Part shown: positions 37,049-44,721 of the stretch, one piece after another
How the letters are laid out: every line of letters begins with the position of its first letter
Numbering within the stretch: position 1 is the stretch's first letter
Source of the DNA: an uncultured Oscillospiraceae bacterium
GTDB taxonomy: Bacteria; Bacillota; Clostridia; Oscillospirales; Oscillospiraceae
NCBI GenBank assembly: GCA_900757655.1
Contig: CAAEOT010000020.1
Coordinates: 9,786 to 73,785 of the forward strand
Length of the DNA: 64,000 nt
Direction of reading: 5' to 3'
The notes under the pieces: generated by a model
The model's input: the letters and a program-made list of their open reading frames with translations, nothing else
What the model was told of the DNA's origin: nothing
Databases searched by the model: none
Position numbers and translations under genes: made by a program

Positions 37049-38989
37049 ATGCCCGAAATTCAAATTCTCTCTCCGCATCTGGCGGATCTGATCGCCGCGG
37101 GCGAGGTCGTGGAGCGGCCCGCCTCGGTGGTCAAGGAGCTGGTGGAAAACGCATTCGACGCCGGGGCCCGCACCGTGACGGTGGAGCTGCGCGGCGGCGG
37201 CGCGACGTATCTGCGCGTGACGGACGACGGCTGCGGCATGGCGCCGGAGGACGCGGGCATCGCGTTTTTGCGCCACGCAACGAGCAAACTGCACGACGAG
37301 CAGGGGCTCGAGGCCATCGGCACGATGGGCTTTCGCGGCGAGGCGCTGGCCGCGATCAGCGCCGTGTCGCACATCACGCTCACGACGCGCCGGCGCGGCG
37401 CCGCGTCCGGCACGCACATGACGCTTGACGCGGGCGACATTCAGGACATGTACGAGACCGGCTGCCCCGAGGGCACGACGATGATCGTGCGCGACCTGTT
37501 TTTCAACACGCCCGCCCGGCGCAAATTCCTGAAGTCCGACCGCGCGGAGGGCGCGGCCTGTGCCGCCGCCGCGCTGCGGTGCGCGCTCGGCCGGCCGGAT
37601 GTGTCCGTGCGCTGCATCCGCGACGGGGAGGAGGTCTTCTTCTCCCCCGGCGACAACAAGCTCGACAGCTGCGTCTACAGCCTGCTCGGGCGCGACCTCG
37701 CCATGAGCCTGCTGCCCTGCGCCGGTGAGGCCGACGGCGTGCGCGTGCACGGCTTCCTCTCCTCGCCCGCCGCCGGGCGCGGCAGCCGCGCGCAGCAGTA
37801 TTTCTTCTGCAACGGCCGATGGATCAGATCCGCCGCGCTGCAGGCCGCGCTCGAGCAGGCCTACCGCAACACGCTGCTCGTGGGGCGCTTCCCCGCGTGC
37901 GTGCTGTATATCGAGCTCAGCTGTGCGGCCGTGGACGTCAACGTCCACCCGGCCAAGACCGAGGTAAAGTTCACGCACGAGCGCGCGGTGTTTGACGCCG
38001 TGTATTACGGTGCGCGCGCCGCGCTCGAGGCGGAAAAAGCGCCCGTGACCACGCTGTCGAAAACGGCGGCCAAACCGGAGCCCGCGCCGAAGGCAGACCC
38101 GTTCGTGCCGTCGGCGCCGAAAGCGGCCCCGGCACAGCGCCCGTCTGCACCCTCAGCCGCAGCGCCGGCGTTCGCGCCCGCGCGCACCTACGCCCCCGCC
38201 GCCCCGGCGGAGGAGGCGGTCGCGTTCCGCTCGCCGACGGCGTCGGCCTTCGCCGCGCCGCGCGTGGCCCCGCCGCCGGTGTTTGTGACACCCGCGCGCC
38301 CCATACCGAGCGCCCCGCCGGTGCCCGAGCCGATCGTGCCGGTCGCACGGCCCGTGCAGACCGCCATCGAGCCGGAGCCGGTCATCCCCTCCCCGCTCGA
38401 GTGCGCCGCGCCCCCGGCCGAGCCGCCCGCCCGCCTGATCGGCGAGGCGATGCACACGTACATCCTCGTTGAGAAGGGCGAGACGCTCATCCTCATCGAC
38501 AAGCACGCGGCGCACGAGCGCATCAACTTTGACCGCCTGCGGCAGAGCCCTGCCGACATCCCGTCGCAGACGCTGCTCGAGCCGCTGCCCTTCACGCCGG
38601 ACGCGAGTGATGCCGACGTGCTGCAGCAGTACGGCGACGTGCTCGCGGAGCTCGGCTTCACGCTCGAGCCGTTCGGCCGCAACGACTACATCCTCCGCGG
38701 CGTGCCCGCCCAGCTCGACGCGGCGGATGCGCTGCCCGCGCTCGAGGAGATCTGCACGCAGCTGCGCCACGGCGCACGCATGGATGCACAGTCCGTGCGC
38801 GACGAAGTGCTCAAGACCGTGGCGTGCAAGGCGGCCATCAAGGCCGGCTGGCAGACCGAGCCCGAGGAGCTGCTGCGTCTGGCAGACGCGGTGTGCGCCG
38901 GCGAGGTGAAGTACTGCCCGCACGGCCGCCCCGTCGCCGTGACGCTCACGCGCCGGGAGCTGGACAAGCTCTTCAAGCGCATTGTTTAA
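37049..38989 (+). CDS. mutL: DNA mismatch repair protein MutL
   Basis: 646 residues. GHKL ATPase: ELVENAFDAGA (residues ~31-41), DDGCGM (~60), ATSKL and GFRGEAL (~92-98). A long Pro/Ala-rich linker (residues ~330-460). C-terminal dimerisation/endonuclease domain with DKHAAHERINFD (~484) and CPHGRP (~624). The first endonuclease motif is normally DQHAxxExxxxE; here Q is K and the last E is D, although the other motifs (ACKAAIKAG, CPHGRP) are kept. ATG 37049 follows AAAGGAGG. Divergent from miaB-mutS. Confidence 0.95.
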   Translation: MPEIQILSPHLADLIAAGEVVERPASVVKELVENAFDAGARTVTVELRGGGATYLRVTDDGCGMAPEDAGIAFLRHATSKLHDEQGLEAIGTMGFRGEALAAISAVSHITLTTRRRGAASGTHMTLDAGDIQDMYETGCPEGTTMIVRDLFFNTPARRKFLKSDRAEGAACAAAALRCALGRPDVSVRCIRDGEEVFFSPGDNKLDSCVYSLLGRDLAMSLLPCAGEADGVRVHGFLSSPAAGRGSRAQQYFFCNGRWIRSAALQAALEQAYRNTLLVGRFPACVLYIELSCAAVDVNVHPAKTEVKFTHERAVFDAVYYGARAALEAEKAPVTTLSKTAAKPEPAPKADPFVPSAPKAAPAQRPSAPSAAAPAFAPARTYAPAAPAEEAVAFRSPTASAFAAPRVAPPPVFVTPARPIPSAPPVPEPIVPVARPVQTAIEPEPVIPSPLECAAPPAEPPARLIGEAMHTYILVEKGETLILIDKHAAHERINFDRLRQSPADIPSQTLLEPLPFTPDASDADVLQQYGDVLAELGFTLEPFGRNDYILRGVPAQLDAADALPALEEICTQLRHGARMDAQSVRDEVLKTVACKAAIKAGWQTEPEELLRLADAVCAGEVKYCPHGRPVAVTLTRRELDKLFKRIV

Positions 38990-38992
38990 AAA

Positions 38993-39027
38993 GACTACAG
39001 GGAGCGCCGGAACGCGCTCCCTGTCAG
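38993..39027 (-). terminator. Terminator of degV
   Basis: CAGGGAGCGC / GCGCTCCCTG stem; on the minus strand followed by TAGTCTTTTT. Sits between converging mutL and degV. Confidence 0.75.
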
Positions 39028-39042
39028 ACTGTACAACTTGGT

Positions 39043-39885
39043 TTACTTGTGGTAGTACAAAATGCCCATGCAGCCGGGGCCGCAGTGGTTCGACACCGTG
39101 CAGCCGGCCTGCGTGTGGTACACTTCCTCAAACGGCTGGCACGCGCGCACGACGCGCTCGAGCTCTTTCCACGTGGCCTCGTCAATGCCGGAGTCGGTAA
39201 TAAAGATGCGGTGGCAGTCAATGTCGTCGCGGCCCTTGAGCCGATCCTCGATGTACTGCACGTAGCACTTTTCGAGCTTGCCGCGGTACTTGCGGCCGAC
39301 GCCCATCTTCCCGTCCTTGACCTCGATGCACGGCTTGAGGTGCAGGAGATTGGCGCTCATGGCCACGAGCGCCGAGCAGCGGCCGCCGCGCACGAGATAA
39401 TCGAGCGTGTCGAGCACGAAACTGACATCGAGCTTCTCGCGCTTTTTCTCCAGCGTTGCCGCGATGTCGGCCGCGTCCATGCCCTGCTCGGCCATCTCGG
39501 CCGCGTCAAGCACCAGGTGACCGATGCCGGTCGAGAGGTTGCGCGCATCCACGGGGTAGACGTTCGTAAACTCCTTAGCCGCGATGCAGGCGTTCTGGTA
39601 GCAGCCGGACATATCGCTCGAGATCGTGAAGTGGATCACGGCATCATATTCCTTCCGGTACTCGGCGAAGTACGCCAGATAGTCCGACACGTTCACCGCC
39701 GCGGTCTTGCAGAGCTTGCCGGTGGCGTTGGCGTAATCGTAGAGCTCCTGCGGGTGCACGTCAATGCCGTCGCGCAGGGTCTCCTCGCCGCGGATGATGT
39801 ACAGCGGCGTGATGCCGATGTGATAGCGCTCGATCAGCTCAGGCGAGAGATCACACGTGCTGTCGGCAGAAATTTTGATCTTCAT
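39043..39885 (-). CDS. DegV family fatty-acid-binding protein
   Basis: 280 residues, standard for DegV. Begins MKIKISADSTCDLSPELIE with the family S-T-DL motif, has TAAVNVSDYLAYF and ISSDMSGCYQNA (residues ~92-103) and the GGRCSALVA region (~165). DegV proteins such as FakB bind a fatty acid for phosphorylation by FakA; no fakA is nearby. Inserted in the minus direction between mutL and miaA, which are often adjacent. Start preceded by AGGAAGGTGAACCC; promoter TTGAAA-16-TAGAAT at 39922. Confidence 0.93.
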   Translation of the reverse strand: MKIKISADSTCDLSPELIERYHIGITPLYIIRGEETLRDGIDVHPQELYDYANATGKLCKTAAVNVSDYLAYFAEYRKEYDAVIHFTISSDMSGCYQNACIAAKEFTNVYPVDARNLSTGIGHLVLDAAEMAEQGMDAADIAATLEKKREKLDVSFVLDTLDYLVRGGRCSALVAMSANLLHLKPCIEVKDGKMGVGRKYRGKLEKCYVQYIEDRLKGRDDIDCHRIFITDSGIDEATWKELERVVRACQPFEEVYHTQAGCTVSNHCGPGCMGILYYHK

Positions 39886-39921
39886 GGGTTCACCTTCCTG
39901 AAAACTGGGGAATGTGCTTTC

Positions 39922-39949
39922 ATTCTAACACATTTCTAATACTTTTCAA
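39922..39949 (-). promoter_or_regulatory. degV promoter
   Basis: Minus strand TTGAAA, 16-bp spacer, TAGAAT, 37 bp upstream of the degV ATG. Confidence 0.7.
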
Positions 39950-39993
39950 CATAATCTTTCTGAATTCTCCCCCACGGAAAGGAGACTGTCACG

Positions 39994-40938
39994 ATGCAGC
40001 CAAAACTTGTCGTCATTACCGGCCCGACCGCCTCGGGCAAGACCGCGCTCGGCGTGGCGCTCGCGCAGCGGCTGGGCGGCGAGGTCGTCTCGGCCGACTC
40101 GATGCAGATCTACCGCGGCATGGACATCGGCACGGCCAAGCCCACGCCGGAAGAGATGCAGGGCGTGCCGCACCACATGATCGACATCGCCGACCCTGCG
40201 GAAAACTACTCCGTCTCGCGCTACGCTAAGGAGGCGGCCGCCTGCGTGGATGACATCCTCGCGCGCGGGAAACTGCCGATCGTCGTCGGCGGCACGGGGC
40301 TGTATATCGACTCGCTCATCGCCGGGCGCACCTTTGCCGACGGTACGGCCGATACCGCGCTGCGGCAGGAGCTGAGCGAGCGCTACGACGAGATCGGCGG
40401 CGAGGGCCTGCTCGGCGAGCTGCGCAAGTTCGACCCCGAGCGGGCGGCCAAGCTCCACCCTGCGGACAAAAAGCGCATCGTGCGCGCCATGGAGGTCTAC
40501 ATCCTCACGGGCAGAACCATCACGCAGCACGATGCCGAGACCCGCGCCGTGCCGCCGCGGTACGACGCGGCGAAAATCGCGCTCGATTTCGCCGTCCGGC
40601 AGGATCTCTACGACCGCATCGACCGGCGCGTAGACATCATGGTGCAGCAGGGCCTGTTTGACGAGGTGCGCGCGCTGCTGGCCGCCGGCGTGCCGGCTGA
40701 CTGCACGGCCATGCAGGCCATCGGCTATAAGGAGGCCGTCGCCGCCGTACAGGGCAAAGCCGCACCGCAGGACGCTGTGGCCGCCATTCAGCTCGCCTCC
40801 CGGCGCTATGCCAAGCGCCAGCTCACGTGGCTGCGGCGGGATCAAGACCTGTTCTGGCTCCGGCACGAAAAAACGCCGGTCATGGACCGGGCGTGCCGCC
40901 TTTCGACGCAATTCTTATCCGCCCGCGGTATAGAATAG
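39994..40938 (+). CDS. miaA: tRNA dimethylallyltransferase MiaA
   Basis: 314 residues. P-loop ITGPTASGKTALG (residues ~8-20), DSMQIYRGMDIGTAKP (~34-49) and GGTGLYIDSL (~93-102) are the MiaA signatures. It adds the isopentenyl group to A37, the substrate of MiaB. AAAGGAGA lies upstream of ATG 39994. hfq follows from its own promoter. Confidence 0.96.
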   Translation: MQPKLVVITGPTASGKTALGVALAQRLGGEVVSADSMQIYRGMDIGTAKPTPEEMQGVPHHMIDIADPAENYSVSRYAKEAAACVDDILARGKLPIVVGGTGLYIDSLIAGRTFADGTADTALRQELSERYDEIGGEGLLGELRKFDPERAAKLHPADKKRIVRAMEVYILTGRTITQHDAETRAVPPRYDAAKIALDFAVRQDLYDRIDRRVDIMVQQGLFDEVRALLAAGVPADCTAMQAIGYKEAVAAVQGKAAPQDAVAAIQLASRRYAKRQLTWLRRDQDLFWLRHEKTPVMDRACRLSTQFLSARGIE

Positions 40939-40948
40939 GGGCCTGTAC

Positions 40949-40984
40949 GAATCCGGTGGAAGCTGCTATTTCTACCGGATTTGT
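40949..40984 (+). terminator. Hairpin after miaA
   Basis: AATCCGGTGGAA / TTCTACCGGATT (one G-U) with an 8-base loop, followed by TGTATAAAT rather than a T-run. Weak terminator or a structured RNA element. Confidence 0.45.
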
Positions 40985-41019
40985 ATAAATTCACTATTTC
41001 ACGGAGCGGCAGATTGTGC

Positions 41020-41025
41020 TATGAT
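41020..41025 (+). promoter_or_regulatory. Putative hfq promoter -10
   Basis: TATGAT 39 bp upstream of the hfq ATG; the -35 (TTTCAC with 17 bp) is poor. Confidence 0.4.
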
Positions 41026-41063
41026 GAATGAATGTACCCGCTCCGGCCAAAGGAGCGGCGATC

Positions 41064-41291
41064 ATGCAAAAGACACAGAACCTTCAGGACGCATTCCTCA
41101 ATTACATCCGGCGGGAAAAGATCCCCGTGACCCTGTTTCTCATGAACGGGTTCCAGCTGCGCGGTGTTGTGCGCAGCTTTGACAGCTTCGTCGTGCTCAT
41201 CGACGCCGACGGCCGGCAGCAGATGATCTACAAGCACGCGATCTCGACGGTCGCCCCGGCGCGGCCGGTCTCACTCGAGCTGCAGGGCTGA
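41064..41291 (+). CDS. hfq: RNA chaperone Hfq
   Basis: 75 residues. Sm1 motif (VTLFLMNGFQLRGVVRSFDSF, split around residues 22-42) and Sm2 YKHAISTV (~54-61) are intact; the NLQDAFLNYIRREK start is typical. Hexameric Hfq binds sRNAs and A-rich mRNAs. ATG 41064 is chosen from AAAGGAG ten bases upstream. The miaB-mutS-mutL-miaA-hfq neighbourhood is highly conserved. Confidence 0.95.
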   Translation: MQKTQNLQDAFLNYIRREKIPVTLFLMNGFQLRGVVRSFDSFVVLIDADGRQQMIYKHAISTVAPARPVSLELQG

Positions 41292-41324
41292 TCTCCCCGC
41301 CGCCCGCCGAAAGGAGGGCCGGAT

Positions 41325-42524
41325 TTGAAGAAAACAAATACTTTCACGAACATCGCCATGTTCGTGCTCTTTGCGGCCATGCTCGTGTATCTGGGCGTGT
41401 ATCTATTCCGCTCGACGCAGCAATCCTACGCCACCGCCCCGGCGGTGCTCGTGACCGTCAGCGAGAGCGGGCAAGCCAGCGGCATCGTCGTGCGCGAGGA
41501 GCAGGTCATCGCCTCGGACAAGGAGTTTCTGTCCCTGTCCGTGGACGACGGCAAGGAGGTCGCGCGCGGCGGCGAGCTCGCCATCGGCGTGGACTCCAAG
41601 GCCGCGCTCGACAGCGCCAGCCGCGCCCGCGAGCTGAAAAAAGAGATCGCCTACGTCTCGAGCCTGCTCTCACGCGCGGGCAGCGCCTCCGGCGCATCGG
41701 ATCTGGACAGCGATGTGCACAGCGCCATCCTGCAGCTCAATGCCGCCGTCTCCGCCGGCAGCACCTCGGAGCTGGATGACATCTGCATGAATCTCAGTTC
41801 CCTGCTCTTCGGCTCCACGACCGGCACCGTCTCGCAGGGCGACCTTGACGCGCTCAACGCCGAACTGCACCAGCTCGAAAACGCGGGCGCCGGCCGCGGC
41901 AGCATCACGGCCCCGGCCGCCGGCCTGTTCACGTCCACGATCGACGGATATGAATCGCTCACGCCGGACATGCTTGAAAACCTCACGCCCGACGGCGTGG
42001 ACGCGCTCGAACGCACCGCGCCCACCACGACCGCCAGCGCCATCGGCAAGCTCGTCACGGCGAAAAAGTGGTACTTTGCCTCCGTCATGAACAAGGCCGA
42101 CGCCGACCGTCTGAATCTGGGCAGCAGCGCCGCGCTCGATTTTCCGCAGCACTACACCGGCACCGTCTCGGCGACCGTGCTCAGCAAGAGCGAGCCGGAC
42201 AGCGACGGCAAGGTCGCCGTTGTGTTCGCGTGCAACGCCGCACTGGCCGACACGCTGGCCATGCGCAAGGCGACGGCCGACGTGGTCTACAGCGAGCACA
42301 CCGGCCTGCGCGTCCCGCTCAAGGCCGTGCATATGGATGACGACGGGCAGTCCTACGTCTACGTCGTCACGGCGGCACAGCTGGAGAAAAAACCGATCGA
42401 GATCATCTATCAGACCGACGACTACTGTCTCGTCGCCCAGAGCGCGGAGAGCAACGCCCTGCGCGCCGGCAACGAGATCGTTGTCACCGGAAAGGGCCTG
42501 TCCGATGGACAGGTCGTGAAATAA
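41325..42524 (+). CDS. HlyD-like membrane protein
   Basis: 399 residues. One N-terminal membrane helix (IAMFVLFAAMLVYLGVYLF, residues ~9-27) and a large extracytoplasmic part. The barrel-sandwich half (SVDDGKEVARGGELAIGVD, residues ~67-85), coiled-coil middle (~85-185) and the second half with GLRVPLKAVH and GLSDGQVVK at the end resemble HlyD/RND-adaptor proteins of Gram-positives. No transporter gene is adjacent. Start is TTG 41325 with GGAGGG upstream. Found between hfq and yggS-sepF, which suggests a cell-envelope or division link, by location only. Confidence 0.7.
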   Translation: MKKTNTFTNIAMFVLFAAMLVYLGVYLFRSTQQSYATAPAVLVTVSESGQASGIVVREEQVIASDKEFLSLSVDDGKEVARGGELAIGVDSKAALDSASRARELKKEIAYVSSLLSRAGSASGASDLDSDVHSAILQLNAAVSAGSTSELDDICMNLSSLLFGSTTGTVSQGDLDALNAELHQLENAGAGRGSITAPAAGLFTSTIDGYESLTPDMLENLTPDGVDALERTAPTTTASAIGKLVTAKKWYFASVMNKADADRLNLGSSAALDFPQHYTGTVSATVLSKSEPDSDGKVAVVFACNAALADTLAMRKATADVVYSEHTGLRVPLKAVHMDDDGQSYVYVVTAAQLEKKPIEIIYQTDDYCLVAQSAESNALRAGNEIVVTGKGLSDGQVVK

Positions 42525-42541
42525 GGAGGCACCACCCAACT

Positions 42542-43246
42542 ATGAGCACCATTGCCGAAAACATTGCTGCCATCCGCGCGCGCATCGACGCCGCCGCCCG
42601 CACCACGGGCCGCACCGGCGCCGACATCACGCTCGTGGCAGCGACGAAGATGAACGACGCCGCGCGCGTGCGCGAGGCCGTTGCCGCCGGGATCGACGCC
42701 TGCGGCGAGAACCGCGTGCAGGAGATGACCGAAAAGCTCGCCCAGGACGCCTACACCGGCGCCCCGCTGCACTTCATCGGCCACCTGCAAACGAACAAGG
42801 TCCGGCAGGTCGTGGGCAAGGTCGATCTCATCCAGTCGGTGGACTCGCCCGAGCTGTTGACCATGATCGAAAAGCGCGCGGCCGGGCAGGGCATCGTGCA
42901 GGACATCCTGCTGGAAGTGAACATCGGCGGCGAGGCCGCCAAGAGCGGCGTGGACCCCGCCGCTCTGCCGCAATTGCTGGAAACGGCCGCCGGCTGCGCG
43001 CATATTCGCGTGCGCGGCCTGATGGCGATCCCGCCCGTGGCAGAAACTTCCGACGGAAATCATGCATATTTTACGAAAATGCATGAGCTTTTTGTTGACA
43101 TCGGCAGAAAAAAATACGATAATGTTTCTATGGACTTTCTGTCCATGGGTATGAGCGGAGACTTTGAAGACGCCATTTCCGCCGGTGCGAACATGGTGCG
43201 CGTCGGCTCGTCGATCTTCGGCGCGCGGGATTATTCCCGGCACTGA
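42542..43246 (+). CDS. yggS: YggS family pyridoxal phosphate homeostasis protein
   Basis: 234 residues. PLP lysine in LVAATKMN (residues ~31-38), CGENRVQEM (~57), HFIGHLQTNKV (~77-87) and GMSGDFEDAISAGANMVRVG (~200-219) are the family signatures. It buffers PLP and affects amino-acid pools. 17 bp after the HlyD-like gene with AAGGAGG. Precedes sepF, as in many Firmicutes. Confidence 0.95.
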   Translation: MSTIAENIAAIRARIDAAARTTGRTGADITLVAATKMNDAARVREAVAAGIDACGENRVQEMTEKLAQDAYTGAPLHFIGHLQTNKVRQVVGKVDLIQSVDSPELLTMIEKRAAGQGIVQDILLEVNIGGEAAKSGVDPAALPQLLETAAGCAHIRVRGLMAIPPVAETSDGNHAYFTKMHELFVDIGRKKYDNVSMDFLSMGMSGDFEDAISAGANMVRVGSSIFGARDYSRH

Positions 43247-43321
43247 ACGCCGCTTCGGCTCACTCCGCAGAGATCAGTGCAGCGGCACGGCAGCCGCCGG
43301 CACGTAAAAGGGGGGTCCCGA

Positions 43322-43879
43322 ATGGGATTTTTGGATGAACTGAAAAAAATGACTCGTCCGTATGATGACGATGACGAGTTTTTCGATGATGAGGATGAAG
43401 CGATCCCGGTCGCAGAAGCGCCCGCTCCGGAGCGTCCTGCCCCGGCCCGTCCGGCTGCGGCACCCCGCCGCCCGGCGCCCGCGCCGAAAAAAAGCACCTT
43501 CATCCGCGACGATCCGGTGACGGAGCCGGAGCGCCCCGCGCCGAGCTACGCGCCGAAGGGCGACAGCCGCGTGGCCGACAAGGTCGTCAACCTCAACAGC
43601 GGCGGCCAGCTCAAGGTCGTGCTCGCCACGCCGAAGCAGTTTGAGTCCGCCGGAGAGATCGCGGACCACCTGCGCGATCGCCGCGCCGTACTCATCAATC
43701 TGGAAAAGACGGATCCGGCCATCTCCCGCCGGCTGATCGACTTTTTGTCCGGCGTCGCCTACGCGCAGGACGGCAAGATCCGCCGCGTGGCAAGCGCGAC
43801 GTATATCATCACGCCGTTCAATGTCGACCTCATGGGCGACCAGCTCGACGACATGGAGTCGGGCGAGTTCCATCTGTAA
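43322..43879 (+). CDS. sepF: Cell division protein SepF
   Basis: 185 residues. N-terminal amphipathic membrane anchor (MGFLDELKKM), an acidic then Pro/Ala-rich linker (residues ~15-85), and the DUF552/SepF domain (~90-180, with RRAVLINLEKTDPAISRRLI and FLSGVAYAQDGKIRRV). SepF polymerises and ties FtsZ to the membrane. ATG 43322 with AGGGGGG upstream. Followed 71 bp later by divIVA; ylmG and ylmH, usual in between, are missing. Confidence 0.93.
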   Translation: MGFLDELKKMTRPYDDDDEFFDDEDEAIPVAEAPAPERPAPARPAAAPRRPAPAPKKSTFIRDDPVTEPERPAPSYAPKGDSRVADKVVNLNSGGQLKVVLATPKQFESAGEIADHLRDRRAVLINLEKTDPAISRRLIDFLSGVAYAQDGKIRRVASATYIITPFNVDLMGDQLDDMESGEFHL

Positions 43880-43950
43880 ATCCGGGCATACTGTCTCTGG
43901 CAGCGCCCGTCGTGTAGTACACCTATAGAAAGAATGGAGGACTATCCAAC

Positions 43951-44625
43951 ATGACTCCTCAGGATATTCGGGAAAAAACGTTTGAAAAAGCGATGTTCGG
44001 CGGATACGACATGGCCGCCGTGCAGAACTATCAGGAAGAAGTGGCCACCGAGCTTGCCAACGCGCAGAAGGAAGTTGCCGTGCTCAAGGGCAAGATGAAG
44101 GTGCTGGTCGATAAGATAGAAGAGTACCGCGCCAGCGAAGACGCCATGCGTCTGGCCATACTGTCGGCCCAGAAGGTCGGCAAGCAGATAGAGGACGACG
44201 CTCAGGCCCGCGCCGACAAGATACTCGGCGAGGCCAAGAACACGTCCGACCGAATACTTGGCGGCCTCCAGCACGAAACCGCCAATGAGGAAGCCAAGCT
44301 CCTCACCGCCAAAACGTCCTGCGCAAAATTTCTGGAAGATGTGCGTAATCTGTGCCTGAACCAGCTCGAGTACCTGGATAAGATCGCCGGGGCGAAGGCT
44401 GCGGCCGCGCAGCCTGCCGCCCAGCCGGCAAGCGTGAGCGCAGCCCCTGCCGAGCCGGTGTCCGAGCCCGCGCAGCCGGAAACTCCGGCCGCCGAGCAGC
44501 CCGCGGAAGCCATCCCCGTGTCCGCCGCCCCTGTGGAGGCGCAGCCGGTGGAGGCCGACGATACCGCGGCCGACAGCGCAGCAGATGACGCCACGCAGCT
44601 TTATCACTTCCTGCACAACAGCTGA
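43951..44625 (+). CDS. divIVA: DivIVA domain-containing protein
   Basis: 224 residues. N-terminal DivIVA membrane-curvature motif (MTPQDIREKTFEKAMFGGYD, residues 1-20), long coiled coil (~25-145) and an Ala/Pro/Glu-rich C-terminal tail (~150-215). Marks poles and septa and recruits partners. Site GGAGG upstream. Located before ileS as in B. subtilis. Confidence 0.93.
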   Translation: MTPQDIREKTFEKAMFGGYDMAAVQNYQEEVATELANAQKEVAVLKGKMKVLVDKIEEYRASEDAMRLAILSAQKVGKQIEDDAQARADKILGEAKNTSDRILGGLQHETANEEAKLLTAKTSCAKFLEDVRNLCLNQLEYLDKIAGAKAAAAQPAAQPASVSAAPAEPVSEPAQPETPAAEQPAEAIPVSAAPVEAQPVEADDTAADSAADDATQLYHFLHNS

Positions 44626-44643
44626 GTGAACATGCAATCAACC

Positions 44644-44685
44644 AGGGCGGGACGGCCGGTGCCGTACCGCCCTGCGCAATTTTTG
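44644..44685 (+). terminator. Hairpin between divIVA and ileS
   Basis: AGGGCGG / CCGCCCT outer and ACGGC / GCCGT inner arms with one internal mismatch, then GCGCAATTTTT. Probably a terminator ending sepF-divIVA; no T-box is present before ileS. Confidence 0.55.
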
Positions 44686-44721
44686 ATGGAAATACAACTC
44701 TGAGAGGAGAAAGATAGAACC

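Noticed and set aside
44626..44721. T-box before ileS
   Set aside because: The gap is too short (96 bp) and lacks the conserved T-box bases and an antiterminator; only a terminator-like hairpin is seen.
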